NCBI GenBank assembly: GCA_003415625.1
Contig: PYIU01000008.1
Span: 1,550,001-1,614,000 of the forward strand
Length of the DNA: 64,000 nucleotides
Reading direction: 5' to 3'
Origin: Aquanectria penicillioides
Taxonomy: Eukaryota; Ascomycota; Sordariomycetes; Hypocreales; Nectriaceae
The notes beneath the pieces are model-generated. The model made no database searches. It saw only the letters and a list, made by a program, of their open reading frames with translations, and was not told where the DNA came from. Made by a program: the position numbers and the translations under genes. Shown here in pieces: positions 1 through 11,364 of this stretch (position 1 is the stretch's first letter; the number at the start of each line of letters is the position of its first letter).

Positions 1-1358
1 GGTTTGTTCGACGTGGCTGGAACTGCGGTTTTGTACACCTCCGGCATGTCAGAAGACGTCGGCACCCGAAGGGGTTTGTTCCTATTTGGTAAAATATTGA
101 TTGGGTTGGGATGCGGCGTCCTCATATCTACCTATCAAACTTACATTTCGGAGATTGCTCCTAAGAGCCTGCGAGGAGTGCTATTAGGATTTTATGATTT
201 CAATGTGGTGAGGAAACATATAATGCCTCCAGGTCTCTCTTGAGTTTGACAAATGTCTAATTCACACGATTCAGTCTTTTGGGCACCTCTTGGCTATGGC
301 CATTGTCTTTGATCAGGTCCCAAACCAGACCTCCACAGCGTACCAGATCCCATTCGCAACTCAGTGGGCTTTTGGAGGCGTGGCTATTATTGCAACACTG
401 GTGCTCCTCGAGAGTCCTGTTTGGCTAGTCGCCCAAGGCAAAGTCATTCAGGCACAGAAGTCTCTAGAGAGGCTTGAAACTGCCCGCGATTAATCGATCC
501 TCCAGAGAATTCAAGGTATACTTGAACACGAAGACGATTCTACGGCTTATAGTGCTCTGACCTATAAAGAATGCTTTCGGGGTGTCAATCTTCGGCGGGC
601 TCTCATCATCATTTGGCTCATTGTCCTACAGCAATTTGTTGGCATGGCGTTAATGTCAAATGGCTCGTACTTCCTCATTATGGCCGGCATGTCCACTAAA
701 TATTCTCTCATGGCCACACTGATCGGCATTGCATCAAACATGGTTGTCAATATTGCCTTGTGGTACACTATTCCAAGGTTCGGGCGAAGAACCATGATTC
801 TGATTAGTATTGTTCTTGACTTTGGTGCCTGGGCAGCAATGGGTGTCGCAGGATGTTTTTCTGCGTCAGCTGCGAAATGGTAAGTCCTCGATAACTCAGC
901 AATCATTTATTAGGAACGAAATCGTGTCTAATATTGTCTTTAGGTTTGTCGGAGTTGCGCTTCTCCTTTACGGCTTCTTCAACAGCTTCGGTGTCGCCAG
1001 TGCAGTGCCCGTGATCACCTCGGAGATTTCATGTCTCCGCCTTCGCTCCAAGTCTGCTGGCCAGGGCCTCGGCGCTCAGTCCGCAGCCTTCTGGGTATTC
1101 AGCTTCTTCACACCATACATGTACAATGTGGATGAGGCAAACTGGGGAGGGAAGATTGGCTTCTTCTTTGCTGGGACCAGCGCCGTGGCTTTCCTGATCA
1201 CTTGGTTAGAGGTTCCTGAGACCATGGGCAGAACCTTCAGTGATCTAGACTTCTTGTTTGAATCGAAAGCCAAGACAAGGGCATTTAGAAAGACGGCAAT
1301 TCCCAACCTCGAAACTGCTGATGAAAACTTGAAGCCAACGGACAAGGCAGATTTTTAA
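1..1358 (+). pseudogene. MFS sugar-porter transporter, 5' end outside window, in-frame stop
   Basis: Would be a twelve-helix plasma-membrane sugar/H+ symporter. Three exons can be read: 1-207, 275-879 and 944-1358, with introns 208-274 (GTGAGG...TTCAG) and 880-943 (GTAAGT...TTTAG), both joining the frame cleanly. The sugar-porter signatures ISEIAPKSLRG and, near the end, PETMGRTFSDLDFLFE are present. Residues before the window's first base are missing. A TAA at 491-493 interrupts the central cytoplasmic loop (after ...LERLETARD) and the same frame continues without shift on both sides, so this is a point nonsense codon, not an intron or an indel. CAA-to-TAA is a CpA-to-TpA change, the RIP signature. 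Substrate cannot be read; the C-terminal motif is closest in style to maltose/hexose permeases. It is a probable pseudogene unless the stop is a sequence error. Confidence 0.75.
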
Positions 1359-1566
1359 TGGTCGAGCCACGACATTGAAAGGGCAAAATAAAGCAAGGAC
1401 GACAGTCCACTTAAGATTGTCACCACGCACCACACTAGGTACCTATTTATTAGGGAAGTTAATTTACATCAACGCGTTAGGTTGAGGAAATATACATTCC
1501 AGAATATCATATACAGAAAAAAAAAGTAAACTCACATCACTTCCTGAGTGATCAATCCGAAATCAG
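1359..1566. other. Convergent 3' intergenic stretch
   Basis: This is the gap between the tail of the MFS gene (+) and the tail of the phosphatase gene (-). AT-rich and A-tract bearing (an A run near 1517-1525), as expected of two facing 3' UTRs. I see no gene in it. Confidence 0.5.
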
Positions 1567-2529
1567 CTAACCCTCCACCTTCCTCTCGCCTTTGACCAAC
1601 AGCCCAATCGAAGTCCCCTCCCTCGTCCGGCATGTTCTCCCTCCGCAGGCGGCCTGGATTGCCCTTATCGCATAGGAATGCACCGTTAACGAAATGAAAT
1701 CTCCGCATTCCGACTCGTCCCAAATCTGCTCCAATGCCTTTTGCTTCCTCGCCACGTGCTCCTCGTCTGTCTCGGCGTGGCCATCCTTACCGAACCAATC
1801 CTCCTCCGCAAACCCGCTTTCGAGCTGATAGGCGGGCCAATTGTCGCGAATCCACGAGGCCGGGCGCCGAAAGTCACACGTGTGCAGCGTCATGCGCTCC
1901 CGGAGGAGCTCCTTGACCGTGGGGTTGAACGGCTTGTTGTGGGCCTCCATGAGCGGCCTGAAAATGTAATCCGAGGTTTGCAGGCAACGGGCGAGGGGGC
2001 TTGTATAGAGCTTCTGAGGAATTGGGGCGCCATCTTTGCTCACGAGCCTCGTCCAAAAGGTGTTGAGGTCGCGGGCTTGCTGAATACCCACTTCAGTGAG
2101 GTGCGCATCAAACCAAGTCTCCTTGTCGTCGCCATTTAGGAACGACACCCTGCGCTGCTTACATGTCAGCGTCCTCTGAAGGGGGAACACGAGGGGGTGG
2201 CGGGACAGGAAGAAGAGACTTACATCCCACTCGGCGGTGCCAACTTCGGCGTGCTTCTTGTTGTGGTAGCCGTAGCCATGGCGCGTCAAGTAGAGCACCT
2301 TGTAAACCACGTTATCCGGAGAGTTTTGGTTGAGCCACTTCACATAGGCTGCAAAGCGCACCCAGTCGCGCTGGTCAGGAGAGCCGGGGTCGTCTGAGGG
2401 GTACTTGTGGCCCAGGATCAAGCCAAGATGGGGCTGAGTAGAGACCTTGTGTCCAGGATACTGGTGCTCGAGGTCTGCCAGCTCGAAGAAGACGCTGGGA
2501 ACGGTAGAGAAGGTCCAGCGAGAAGCCAT
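1567..2529 (-). CDS. Histidine phosphatase superfamily protein (phosphoglycerate mutase-like, PMU1-like)
   Basis: Phosphatase/mutase of the histidine-phosphatase clan, probably cytosolic. The catalytic RHG motif is in LTRHGYGYHN (residues about 83-85 counted from MASRWTF), and the second catalytic histidine is in LTVHSYAIRAI near the C terminus. An in-frame 69-bp intron (2155-2223, GTAAGT...GCAG with a CTGAC branch site) removes a segment absent from the family; the spliced protein is about 297 aa. I chose the ATG at 2527-2529 because residues upstream of MASRWTF in the open frame are low-complexity and include a translated pentanucleotide repeat. Resembles yeast Pmu1 and its fungal relatives; substrate unknown. 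Tail-to-tail with the MFS gene. Confidence 0.85.
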   Translation of the reverse strand: MASRWTFSTVPSVFFELADLEHQYPGHKVSTQPHLGLILGHKYPSDDPGSPDQRDWVRFAAYVKWLNQNSPDNVVYKVLYLTRHGYGYHNKKHAEVGTAEWDVSLFFLSRHPLVFPLQRTLTCKQRRVSFLNGDDKETWFDAHLTEVGIQQARDLNTFWTRLVSKDGAPIPQKLYTSPLARCLQTSDYIFRPLMEAHNKPFNPTVKELLRERMTLHTCDFRRPASWIRDNWPAYQLESGFAEEDWFGKDGHAETDEEHVARKQKALEQIWDESECGDFISLTVHSYAIRAIQAACGGRTCRTREGTSIGLLVKGERKVEG

Positions 2530-2532
2530 TCT

Positions 2533-2559
2533 GGGTTGGGTTGGGTTGGGTTGGGTTGG
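2533..2559. repeat. (GGGTT)5 pentanucleotide repeat in the leader of the phosphatase gene
   Basis: Five perfect GGGTT units plus two bases end four bases upstream of the phosphatase start codon; read on the gene's strand they are AACCC units. This is not the fungal telomere unit TTAGGG. Confidence 0.9.
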
Positions 2560-2952
2560 ACTGCGAAGGTACTGCTTCAGGCTCAAGCGTCGATATGATA
2601 TCAGCGTTTGCGACTCGTGCTGATAGTGAGGTTTGCTTTTGGTCGTGTGACAGCCGGGGGCGCGCGATTCGACCTCTTCAGGAAGCCAAGACCCCGTCAA
2701 TTCCGGTAAGAAAATTACCGTCGATCAAATACCAGAAAGCGCGTACGTAGGAATCACCATATCACGCCAAGACGCATCAGATTTCCAATGAGAGTGCGAG
2801 GTGAGTCAGTCAATAGGGCTCAGTCTTGACGGGCGGATCCAGAGTCGCGCGGGCACTCCGCCTGCTGTCATCACTGCGGGGCAGAGCATTGAGGGCAAAG
2901 AGTAGGTGCCCCGCTAAATAAACCCTTAGTGCAGTGCAGCACTCCGTACGTA
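2560..2952. promoter_or_regulatory. Upstream region of the phosphatase gene
   Basis: About 390 bp of mixed composition between the phosphatase leader and the left terminal repeat of the AT-rich element. It presumably holds the phosphatase promoter. No ORF with a recognisable product. Confidence 0.35.
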
Positions 2953-3038
2953 CCCGCTGGGTTGAGTGACTAGTCACGCCCCCACCTCTCCAATGGAGAG
3001 GTGGCAACAAAACCCGTAACCGCATCGCATGCATAACC
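2953..3038 (+). repeat. Left terminal inverted repeat of the AT-core element
   Basis: Pairs with 3753-3838. Contains the palindrome GTGACTAGTCAC at 2966-2977 and hairpin arms 2982-2991 / 2995-3004 around an AAT loop. Confidence 0.85.
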
Positions 3039-3752
3039 ATTTAAATATCTGTACATATAAATTAGATAAAAATGAAATAAAATTAAATTAAATAATGCTT
3101 AATATAATATATATAAATTTAAAATAAAATATAAAAGATTTTTAAAAATAAAGATTTAAATTAAAAAATAAAATTATAAATATTAAAAGCTTATTATATA
3201 ATATATAAAAATAAATATATAAATATATATATTAAATTTAAACTTTTAAATATTATATTAAGATTTTAATATTTAATAAATTATCTTTAAATTATTTTAT
3301 ATAAAATATTTTATTTTTAAATAATATTTAATATTTAATTTAAAATATAAATAAAATATTTAAATAATTCTTTTTATTTTATATATTATATTATTAATAA
3401 AATATATTTTAATAAGATTTTATTTTAATTAAATATTATAATTTTATTTATAATAAAATTATATATAAAAGTTTAAAAATATTAAATATAAATTAAATAA
3501 AAAGTATTAAAATAAAAGTAAATATATAAAAATATTATATATTTTATATTATAAAATATATTTATATATACTTTATTAATATAGCTATATTAAAAAAGAT
3601 ATAAATATTATAATAATTAATAAATTAATTAAAAATATTAAAATAATATATATAATAAAATCTATTTTATAATATTATTTATACTATAAGTAAATATTTT
3701 ATATATAATTTTCTTTATTTTTAAATAATTTATTGCTTGCTCTATTAAAATA

Positions 3753-3838
3753 GTTATAGCATGCGATGCAGTTACGGGTTTTGTTGCCACCTCTCCATTG
3801 GAGAGGTGGGGGCGTGACTAGTCACTCAACCCAGTGGG
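3753..3838 (-). repeat. Right terminal inverted repeat of the AT-core element
   Basis: Reverse-complement copy of the left repeat. The clear differences are a G/A change six bases from the end region and a C/T change in the inner part, plus a 1-nt indel further in. All substitutions are transitions. Confidence 0.85.
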
Positions 3839-3840
3839 TA

Positions 3841-4095
3841 TGTTGAGTTTGCAGCATCGTGTGACCCGAAAGACTGCCCAATTTGATGGCCTACCCTAGA
3901 GCTCCACATAACTCACTGTCACGGATTTCACTTAGATACTTTCTCATCTTAATTTATTGGCATTAATGTTCTTTACTTTCTTCTTCAATGTCTAAATAAA
4001 CCACCAACGCCTTTCACAACCTGTGGCAGTCTCCATATAAACTTCTCAACCCGGACATGATTTCATAACACTTGAGGCATCCAGTAAGGTTGCTT
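3841..4095. other. Flank between the AT-core element and the DUF4246 gene
   Basis: Ordinary composition resumes immediately after the right TA. Probably the 3' UTR of the DUF4246 gene; no ORF of note. Confidence 0.4.
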
Positions 4096-6051
4096 TCAAC
4101 ATTCGTAAAAGCATCGGAGCGCGCCCCAAACTCGCCCCAAATTATCTTCTAGTGTCAAAAGTCGCTCTCCTACAACACTCTCTCGCAACTCCAGGGCCTC
4201 ATCGTAGCTTATTGGAAAGTCCGTGTTCTTGATTATCATGTCCATAACCTCGGGGGGCAGTTGGGTCTTTTTCTCCGCGGGGAAAGACTCCTTGATCCAC
4301 CAGTCCTGTTGTTGAGGTGGCACATTTGCTGTTGACATGATGGGCATGATGGGGTCCACGAGGAACATGGCCAAGATCTTGCAATGGCCTGGTTGCGTCT
4401 TGTCGACGAGCTCGAAGGGGTTTGCGCGGGACTCGTAGATATTGGGGAAGAAGACCATACGGTTATCTCGGATCGAAACATTGCCTATTTCTTGTAATAC
4501 ATCGTACTCGACACGAGGAATAAAAAAGTGCTTTCCGGCGTGCCCAGTGTCTCCCTGATAATCAGGGTCGGTCCGCATCTTTTCTGCATCATCGGCGGTA
4601 CGAAAGCTAAGACTAGGCTCAGTAATATTGTCGTAATCATAGTAGTAGAGTGCCACCGCGCAGATGTGTTCGTTGACTAGGCCCTCGATATGCCAGGTGT
4701 TGCCATTATATGTGGGATTGTCAGGTGTAAGGTGAATGTTGCTTAATCTTGTTATGACCTGGATACGGGATGCGTTATTGAAGAAACCAGAAGACTTGAC
4801 ATCAGAAGGCTTCAGCTTAACGAGATCATCAATGTCCTTCTTCGGATCTGAATTTTCCAGTGGGTGGTTTTCCCAGTACCATGCAACGTCGCGTCGAGCG
4901 CCCTCGAAGTCCCAATATTCATAATCGTAATTGAAATTTTTCTCCTCATCAAACCGGGGTGGTTCATCCGCATCTAGAGGTCGGCTTGAGCCTTGGCAAT
5001 CCCCTTCTGCTAGGCTGCAGATTTCCTGAGCGTGGCATTTTCTTTTAGCATTGAAGATATCGACTCGCTGGACCCCAAATTTCGCAGGCCATCGATAAAT
5101 AGTATCCCATGCTGGCAGGGCTTTCTCCAAAATTTTCTCAAGGACCAGGTAGAGCCCAGCGTGCTGAACAGGGTGTAAGTTGTTGACGTAGCTCTCGATC
5201 CGTGGGAGTTCTCCAGTTAAGTCGACATCACAAGGCAGCCATTGAAAGTTGGTAGAAATACTCTGCAGTGGATCGTACCATGCGGAGTTGTCCCATTCTA
5301 GGTCGGAACTCGGAAGTCGGTGCTGAGGCACGAAACTTTCATTGATCTTAGGGACCACGACGCCCACACCACAATACCCAAGGCAGTTACCAACGGTGAT
5401 GCGCTCGTCAGGAACAATGCGAGACCGACCGTAAATTAGAGGCCATAGCGAAGGGTTGACAAGATTAAGGACCGTGCCGTCACCCTCCCGGGGCCAGTCC
5501 TTTTTTTCTGGAAGCAAACTTTCCAAGAGTGTTATCTCTGAGATGAGGGTCTGCCGGAGGTCATTTGGAATGAGATGGTCCGATTTGATAACACAACCAG
5601 AATAGTCCATGACGAGAATCAGACTAGTCATTTCAAATATGTCCGCTTTCTTCTCGAGCTCTTTCATACACTATGAGGGTTATTAGTAACGAAACCAGCC
5701 ATTGTTGAACCAGGGAAAGCATACCGCCTCGGCCATGGGGACAGTAAAATCCGCATTTTGAAGATAATCGGTCCAGGACATTTCGAGGGCATCTTTCGTC
5801 CACTCTGCAACAACTTCCGGGTCCCTGACCTTTCGCCACCATTCAGATGTGTTGGTGATGTCCTCGATGAACTTGAGCATGCATCCCTCGCGGATAGTGA
5901 GGGTGACTGCCTCCCAGCTATGGCTATATTCGATCAATAGCATGGGGAAATGCCCAGATGGAAGGCTTCCCAAAGGCAAACCGAAACCTGGGACACAAAG
6001 ATGGCTATTCTCTGCCTGAGACGGACTTGGCCCAGTTGCGGGTCCAGGCAT
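4096..6051 (-). CDS. DUF4246 family protein
   Basis: Fungal protein of the DUF4246 family (function not established; the fold resembles 2-oxoglutarate/Fe oxygenases, which is family knowledge and not shown here). Two exons: 5725-6051 and 4096-5670, intron 5671-5724 (GTATGC...CATAG with a TTACTAATAA branch region). Spliced length about 633 aa. Visible family features: N-terminal VPGFGLPLG, the junction ACMKELEKKA, and a central WHIEGLVNEH followed by YYYDYDN and GKHFFIPRVEYD. His and Glu in WHIEG are plausible metal ligands. I took the ATG at 6049-6051 (MPGPATG); an upstream in-frame ATG at 6120 would add 23 residues. It lies between the AT-core element and the copia element but is itself intact with normal codon use. 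Confidence 0.85.
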
Positions 6052-6608
6052 GGTGAGCTGTCTTTTCTGAATCGGCCCTTGACAGCGGGCAATCTGAGAT
6101 ACGATGAATCTCGTTGGCAAAAGAAGAACATCACAATTCCGACCCGAGTGTGGCGCGCAGATTTATAAAGCTGAGAGTACGCTATAAAACGAACTGTTAT
6201 CACGATTTGTCGGGCTACATGATTGATCCATTGGTGTTGTGGCTGAGTGAGTCAAGCGATGGCAGACAGAACATTGATATGTGAGTAATCCGGGATGGAA
6301 CGTTGTTAACTACCTTTGACAGGTAATAAGTCCTTATTTATCTTGGCTTTAGAATACGAGCCGCACGTTACATGACCAGGGTCTGTCTGCAGAATCTCGC
6401 AGCATAACCGAAGGATTCTCCTCAATATGGAGTATTGGGTGACATTGTGCCAATTCTGACTCGACACCTCGTCTATTTAAACCTGCACGTCTCTAAGCAG
6501 CCTGGCGGCGTACCTGAGTGTCGGCCTCAATTAGTCTTGCAAACAGACTAGCCTCAGGGACACACATTAACTCCCGTAGAGTAATGCTAATATTGAGAAT
6601 GAGACAAC

Positions 6609-6644
<36 letters not shown>

Positions 6645-7375
6645 AATCTAATCCTTTTTTCCAACCCTGTTTCTATTTTTCAAAAAATTTCTTCACTCAT
6701 GTGGTTCAAACACCCTGGTCAATGCACTGTTATAGCACGCCTGAGAAAAACATGGATCCTCTATAATAGGCAAAGATAGACCCTCCGTTGCGTTCCACCC
6801 ACCAGAAGAAGCAAGGGTTAGTCTTTTGGAACAATAGCGCAATGCAGCAGAAGCCCAATTATTAGATCAAAATTGTGGCCCTTAGATTGATAAGGCCGAA
6901 GATACTAGCCCAATGGATTATTAGCCTCTTACTCGCTCAGAATTGCGAGTCGCTAGGTACTGAGGGGATTGAGGGAAATGGCAAAGAAGCTAGCACCCAC
7001 TTAAGATGCGGGATAAGCTTGAATTGGCCAACGGGCCAGCCATGTCTTGGGCCGAGTCTCTGCCTCTCTGCTTTTTTACTGGGCCTAAGCTCATAGAGAG
7101 TAGGGACTCTAGGGAGGGAAAAAAAAATGCGTGTGGGGGCAGAACGAGCTGTTGAACGAGAGCACATAGCATGGCCAACAGGCCATATCACGGGCCAAGG
7201 GCATAAAAATCCCCTAAGGCAATATTTAATTTTCATTATCCGGGGCATTCATCCCGCACATCTAACGATGTCTCCTTTTCCCCCTCAGCGCATCCTAAGG
7301 TGTCATTTAGGAACATCTCTCGACAAGGAAAAAGAACCTCAGGTTTGTTTGCGGTGTTTTTCCCACCCTTTGGGT
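6052..7375. other. Intergenic stretch upstream of DUF4246 gene, left of the copia insertion
   Basis: No convincing gene. The first few hundred bases are presumably the DUF4246 promoter. A 30-base T run lies at 6614-6643. From about 6860 the sequence carries several short GGCC-bearing words (e.g. TTGGCCAACGGGCC near 7023 and TGGCCAACAGGCC near 7172), which may be eroded repeat DNA, but I cannot define its ends. Confidence 0.4.
6614..6643. repeat. T30 homopolymer
   Basis: Thirty uninterrupted T residues. Could be the A-tail of an eroded retroposed sequence read on the other strand, but no element body is recognisable beside it. Confidence 0.9.
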
Positions 7376-7380
7376 GGAAC
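7376..7380. repeat. Left target-site duplication GGAAC of the copia element
   Basis: GGAAC immediately precedes the left LTR and recurs at 12885-12889 immediately after the right LTR. Confidence 0.9.
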
Positions 7381-7639
7381 TGTAAACAATATACAGGCAC
7401 GCGCAGGGACGGTCACAGCAGGCAACATACGCAATGGGTCGGTCCAAATCAATTGGGATTTGTAAGGAGCAGCTAAATAGTGGTCGCAGAATGCAGTCAC
7501 CTATTTACAGTGCAGGGATTCCCTTATGAGAATACATGGCCTTAAGACCTAGGCCCATAAGGCCCCTAAGGTTGGCTTATGGCCGGCCGCTATGTCTATA
7601 GCGGCGACTACCTTCGCCTGGCCGCTATATCCATCAACA
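7381..7639 (-). repeat. Copia LTR (3' LTR on the element's strand)
   Basis: 259 bp, TGTAAACAAT...CCATCAACA. Differs from the other LTR only by scattered transitions in the parts I aligned. A purine-rich tract (CTTAGAGGGAG on the minus strand, 7640-7650) abuts it, in the expected place for the polypurine tract. Confidence 0.9.
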
Positions 7640-8829
7640 CTCCCTCTAAGCCCAACAAGGGCTTGTCCTTAGGTGCTATTATAAGGCTATCCCAACCTTC
7701 CTTATGTATATATTCCTTATATAATTGTAAAGTTATTCTTTTCTTATTGCTAAGGCAATTATCCACTTAAGCAGGACTTTCTTACTGCAGCTAAAGGCAT
7801 TGCTATAAGCTTTTATAGGCGCTATTTGCGCTTACCTTAATGTTTTTAGTATAGCATTTTTTTTAATTTTGGCCTTAATCTTAAGGCATTAATAAAAGAG
7901 TAATATAATAGGCCTATTAATAGCTTTATAAGTATATTAATAATATTTTTAGTAAAAGGGATATATTATAGTTTAACTATACTATTTTTAATAGCCTTTT
8001 TTATAAAGTAATACTGCATTTAAATATACTTTATATAGGCATAGAATTTAGGGTTATATGCTAGCTTTATAGCGCTTTAGTTATCTATAAAGATTACTAT
8101 TAAGGCAGTTAGTAGGCTATTAAGTTTCTCTATAAAGCTCTTTATCTATATAATTTGTAATATTGCCTTTATTAATATATAGTATTTAGCTTTTATTAAG
8201 GACTTTACTATAGTCTTTTAATGCTTACTAGATTATATAACTAGGCCCCTATTTATAAGAAATATATATCTTTTAGTTAATTATGCTATTTTTAGGCAGC
8301 TAGTATAATTAAAGTTATAATAGCTATAAAAATTAAATGGATTGCTATATAACTCTTCTTTAAGGCAGTAATAATAAATAGAGTAATTAAGGCTCCCTTT
8401 AATATATTATAGTATCCTTTTTATAGCCTTAAGTTATTACTTACTTAAGCTATTTAAGAAGTATGCCTAAAGACTATATATAAAGGCTAAATTAAGCTAG
8501 CTCTATTATAAAAGATAGTTAACTTTTTCTATTATTAATATATATTCTTTACTAGTAGCCTTTATATTAGGGATATTAATTGCTTTAGCTAAATAGTAAG
8601 TTTCTATTTCTATTAGTATATTTATAGCTTTATAATTAAGGTATTTAAATTGCTTAAGAATGCTTATTATATAATCTTTTTATAATAGTATAAGCAATTT
8701 ATTTTTTTTTGCTATAATAGCTATACCTAAAAAGAGCTTAGAAAATTTAAGCAACTTTATTTTTACTTCCTATATAAGTTTATTAATAAAGGTATTTATA
8801 TCCTTATTATTATTAATAACTATAAGTAT

Positions 8830-8841
8830 ATTATCTATATA
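8830..8841 (-). pseudogene. Mutated reverse-transcriptase active-site relic (YIDN)
   Basis: The minus-strand frame reads AIYIDNILIV. In copia polymerases this is the Y-[VI]-D-D box; the second catalytic Asp is Asn here, explained by one G>A change (GAT>AAT). It shows that the element cannot be enzymatically active. Confidence 0.8.
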
Positions 8842-11322
8842 TATAGCTATAATAATCTCCTTTATTTAGTCTATATAGACTGCAGTATTGCTTTATAGCC
8901 TTTTAAGGCCTAATTTATTAAGTATTTTCTTTAGTTTCTTTTACTACTATTAGGCACTTTACTTAAGGCTATATAAAGCTATAAGCAACTATATAATATA
9001 CTTAATGCCTTATTTATAGCTCACTTTTTTAGCTAAGTGTTTATACTTTAGATCCTTAAAGAACTTATTAAATAAAGGGAAGGTTATAATATAGATATTT
9101 TCTTTTAGCTTTCCATTTAGGTATACTATAATTATATTATTCTATAATAGCTTCTTTTTGGTCTATATAGTATAAGCAAGTAGTATCCTTTAGGAGTTAG
9201 CTCTTGCAGTTAAAAAGAAGGTCTTTTAATAATTAATGCCTTCTTTTTGCATAAAGCCATATACTATAAGTTAAGCTTTATATATAACTATTATATTATT
9301 TTTATCTCTTTTATATTAATTTATCTACTTTACTATAAGTAGTCTTTTGCCCTTTAGTAACTCCCTTTTTAGGATAAATTTAAGTATGCCTTTATTAATA
9401 AAGGCATAAATCTCCTTAAAGAATGCCTCCCTCTAAAGGTTAGTGTCTAGCCAGTTAAGGGCATTATAGACTATAGTTAAATTAGCATTAATATAAACAG
9501 CTAGAATCTGCTTCTTTATAGCTATTACTAGTATTATAAGGTATCTTTTAGAGTTATTAAACACTCCTTTTAGCTATAATTAAATAATCTCTTTACTTTC
9601 TGCTATAGGTAATAAAATAGGCTTATAAAATACTATATATATTATTATAATAACTTTCTTTATCTTAGGGTTTTAAATCCTATATGCCTTAATTCCTTAG
9701 AATTCTATAAAGATTCCTTTTTAACTATAAGGTAGCATCTTCTTAAATCTATTGCGCTTTTTGTATTTAATATAAATAAATGCCTTTAACCCTAAAATCT
9801 ATAGATACTTAATGCTTAATATATATTTCTTTTCTAGAATTAAATCCATAAAGTAAACCTTATAAAGGGTCTTTTAGTTTAATAACCTTATTGCTATAAT
9901 ATTAGCAATATGTATAACTGTAAGGATAATCTCTCTTTATAGCCCAAGAGGGATATTTATTGCTATTATTACGCTCCTTGCCTTCTCTTAAATTGTATAG
10001 TTTGCCCATTTAGTAAAGCCATTCTATTTATAGCCGTACAGCAGCATAACAATTGTAGGGATCCCTATCTTTAAGAGGAGTTTATTGACCTTTCTATTAA
10101 TAAATTTATAGCTGCTATTAAACTATATCTTTTAGGGCAGACTATAGGCTATAATAGTTCTAAATATTAGGAGATCTTCTTCCATTAAGATAGCAGTATT
10201 GCTTTTTTTCTTAAGCAAATTGCTATAGAAGTAATGGCTCTTATTATTAGTTATAAGCTTAAGATACCTCTTTCTATTATATATATGTAGACTTAGCTCT
10301 ATAAGGTCTATATAAAGGAGGTTAAGCATACAGTCTACTCTCTCTTATAGTGTCTTTAGCAAAAACCTTATGCTTTTAGCAAGCTTATAGTCTTTATAAG
10401 GTATATTAAGTGGCTTATAATTATTAAGCCTACCTTTTGTAACCTTAAAGGTATAGTTAAGGGCTTCCTAACCTATATAAGCAAGTCTTTAGTGCTATAT
10501 CCTTACCTTAGACTATTCTATTTATATTAGCATTATCTTAAAAGTAAAATAGTAGCTTATTATGCCTCCTACTGCTTTAAGTAGAAACCCTTAATTAAGG
10601 ATATTAAGGATTATAAAGATCTTACTATTGCTATTAAAGATCTTATTCTTAATTATATAATTGCTAAAAAGATAGACTTTTTTACTAAAGATTATATTTA
10701 GTAGGAAATCTTTAATAAGGACTGCATCTTTAAGTATTATAGTCCTTATTCTCTCTCCCTTTATAAATAGTATAATTACTGCTATTTCTATAGCTATAGG
10801 GTATATAGTGCCTTTGCCTATAAGAATTAGCATTATTTTATTGAGTTTATACTATTTATCTTCTTTAAATTATTTAAAGTTATTAATAGTATATATATTA
10901 GCTCTTAAGTCCTAAAGCTAGCAGTTTTTTTAGTTAGTAAGGCCTAATTCTATAGATATTAAAATAGTAATAAAGTTACTATTTCCTTTAGCCTTTAATG
11001 CAGCATTATTATTAATATTAGGGGGACTATATAATTGCTATTTTAATAGGCTAGAAATTATTATTATAGCTGCCTTTTTTATTAATAACCTTATAAAAGC
11101 ATTACTAAAGAACTTCTTTGCCTTTAAGCCTTTATAGTATATAAAAACAGCATTATTATTATTATTAAAGTTATTTTTAGCTTTCTTTACGTTTTTAGCA
11201 CTTTATTTATTTAATTCTATATATAGGGCAGTCTTTTTGGTCTTTTTAGCAGTTTTATTACTATTATCTTTCTTCTTTAACCTTTTATTCTTACTGCCTT
11301 TACTTTCCTTCTATAGAGATAG

Positions 11323-11364
11323 GCAATTCTTTACAATATAACCTTTTTAATTATAATTAAAGCA
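11323..11364 (-). pseudogene. Gag zinc-knuckle relic of the copia element
   Basis: Fourteen codons read C-F-N-Y-N-stop-K-G-Y-I-V-K-N-C. Reverting C>T/G>A changes at codons 4, 6 and 9 conceptually gives the CCHC spacing of retroviral-type zinc knuckles; Tyr, stop and Tyr are exactly the RIP products of Cys, Gln and His codons. Confidence 0.8.

Larger units (their letters stand above)
2953..3838. mobile_element. 886-bp element with long terminal inverted repeats, TA flanks and a nearly pure A/T core
   Basis: The left end (from 2953) and the reverse complement of the right end (up to 3838) match over about 75 bp with two substitutions, and the similarity decays inward to about 90 bp. Both ends begin CCCRCTGGGTTGAGTGAC and both are bordered by TA (2951-2952 and 3839-3840), as expected for a TA-targeting Tc1/mariner-type insertion. 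Each terminal repeat contains a perfect palindrome (GTGACTAGTCAC) and a 10-bp-arm hairpin (2982-3004). Between the repeats, 3061-3720 contains only 24 G or C in 660 bases (3.6%). There is no ORF. It is either a non-autonomous MITE or the shell of a DNA transposon whose interior has lost nearly all G/C. Confidence 0.8.

Noticed and set aside
2533..2559. Telomere-like repeat
   Set aside because: Unit is GGGTT/AACCC, lacking the extra A of TTAGGG; sits in a gene leader.
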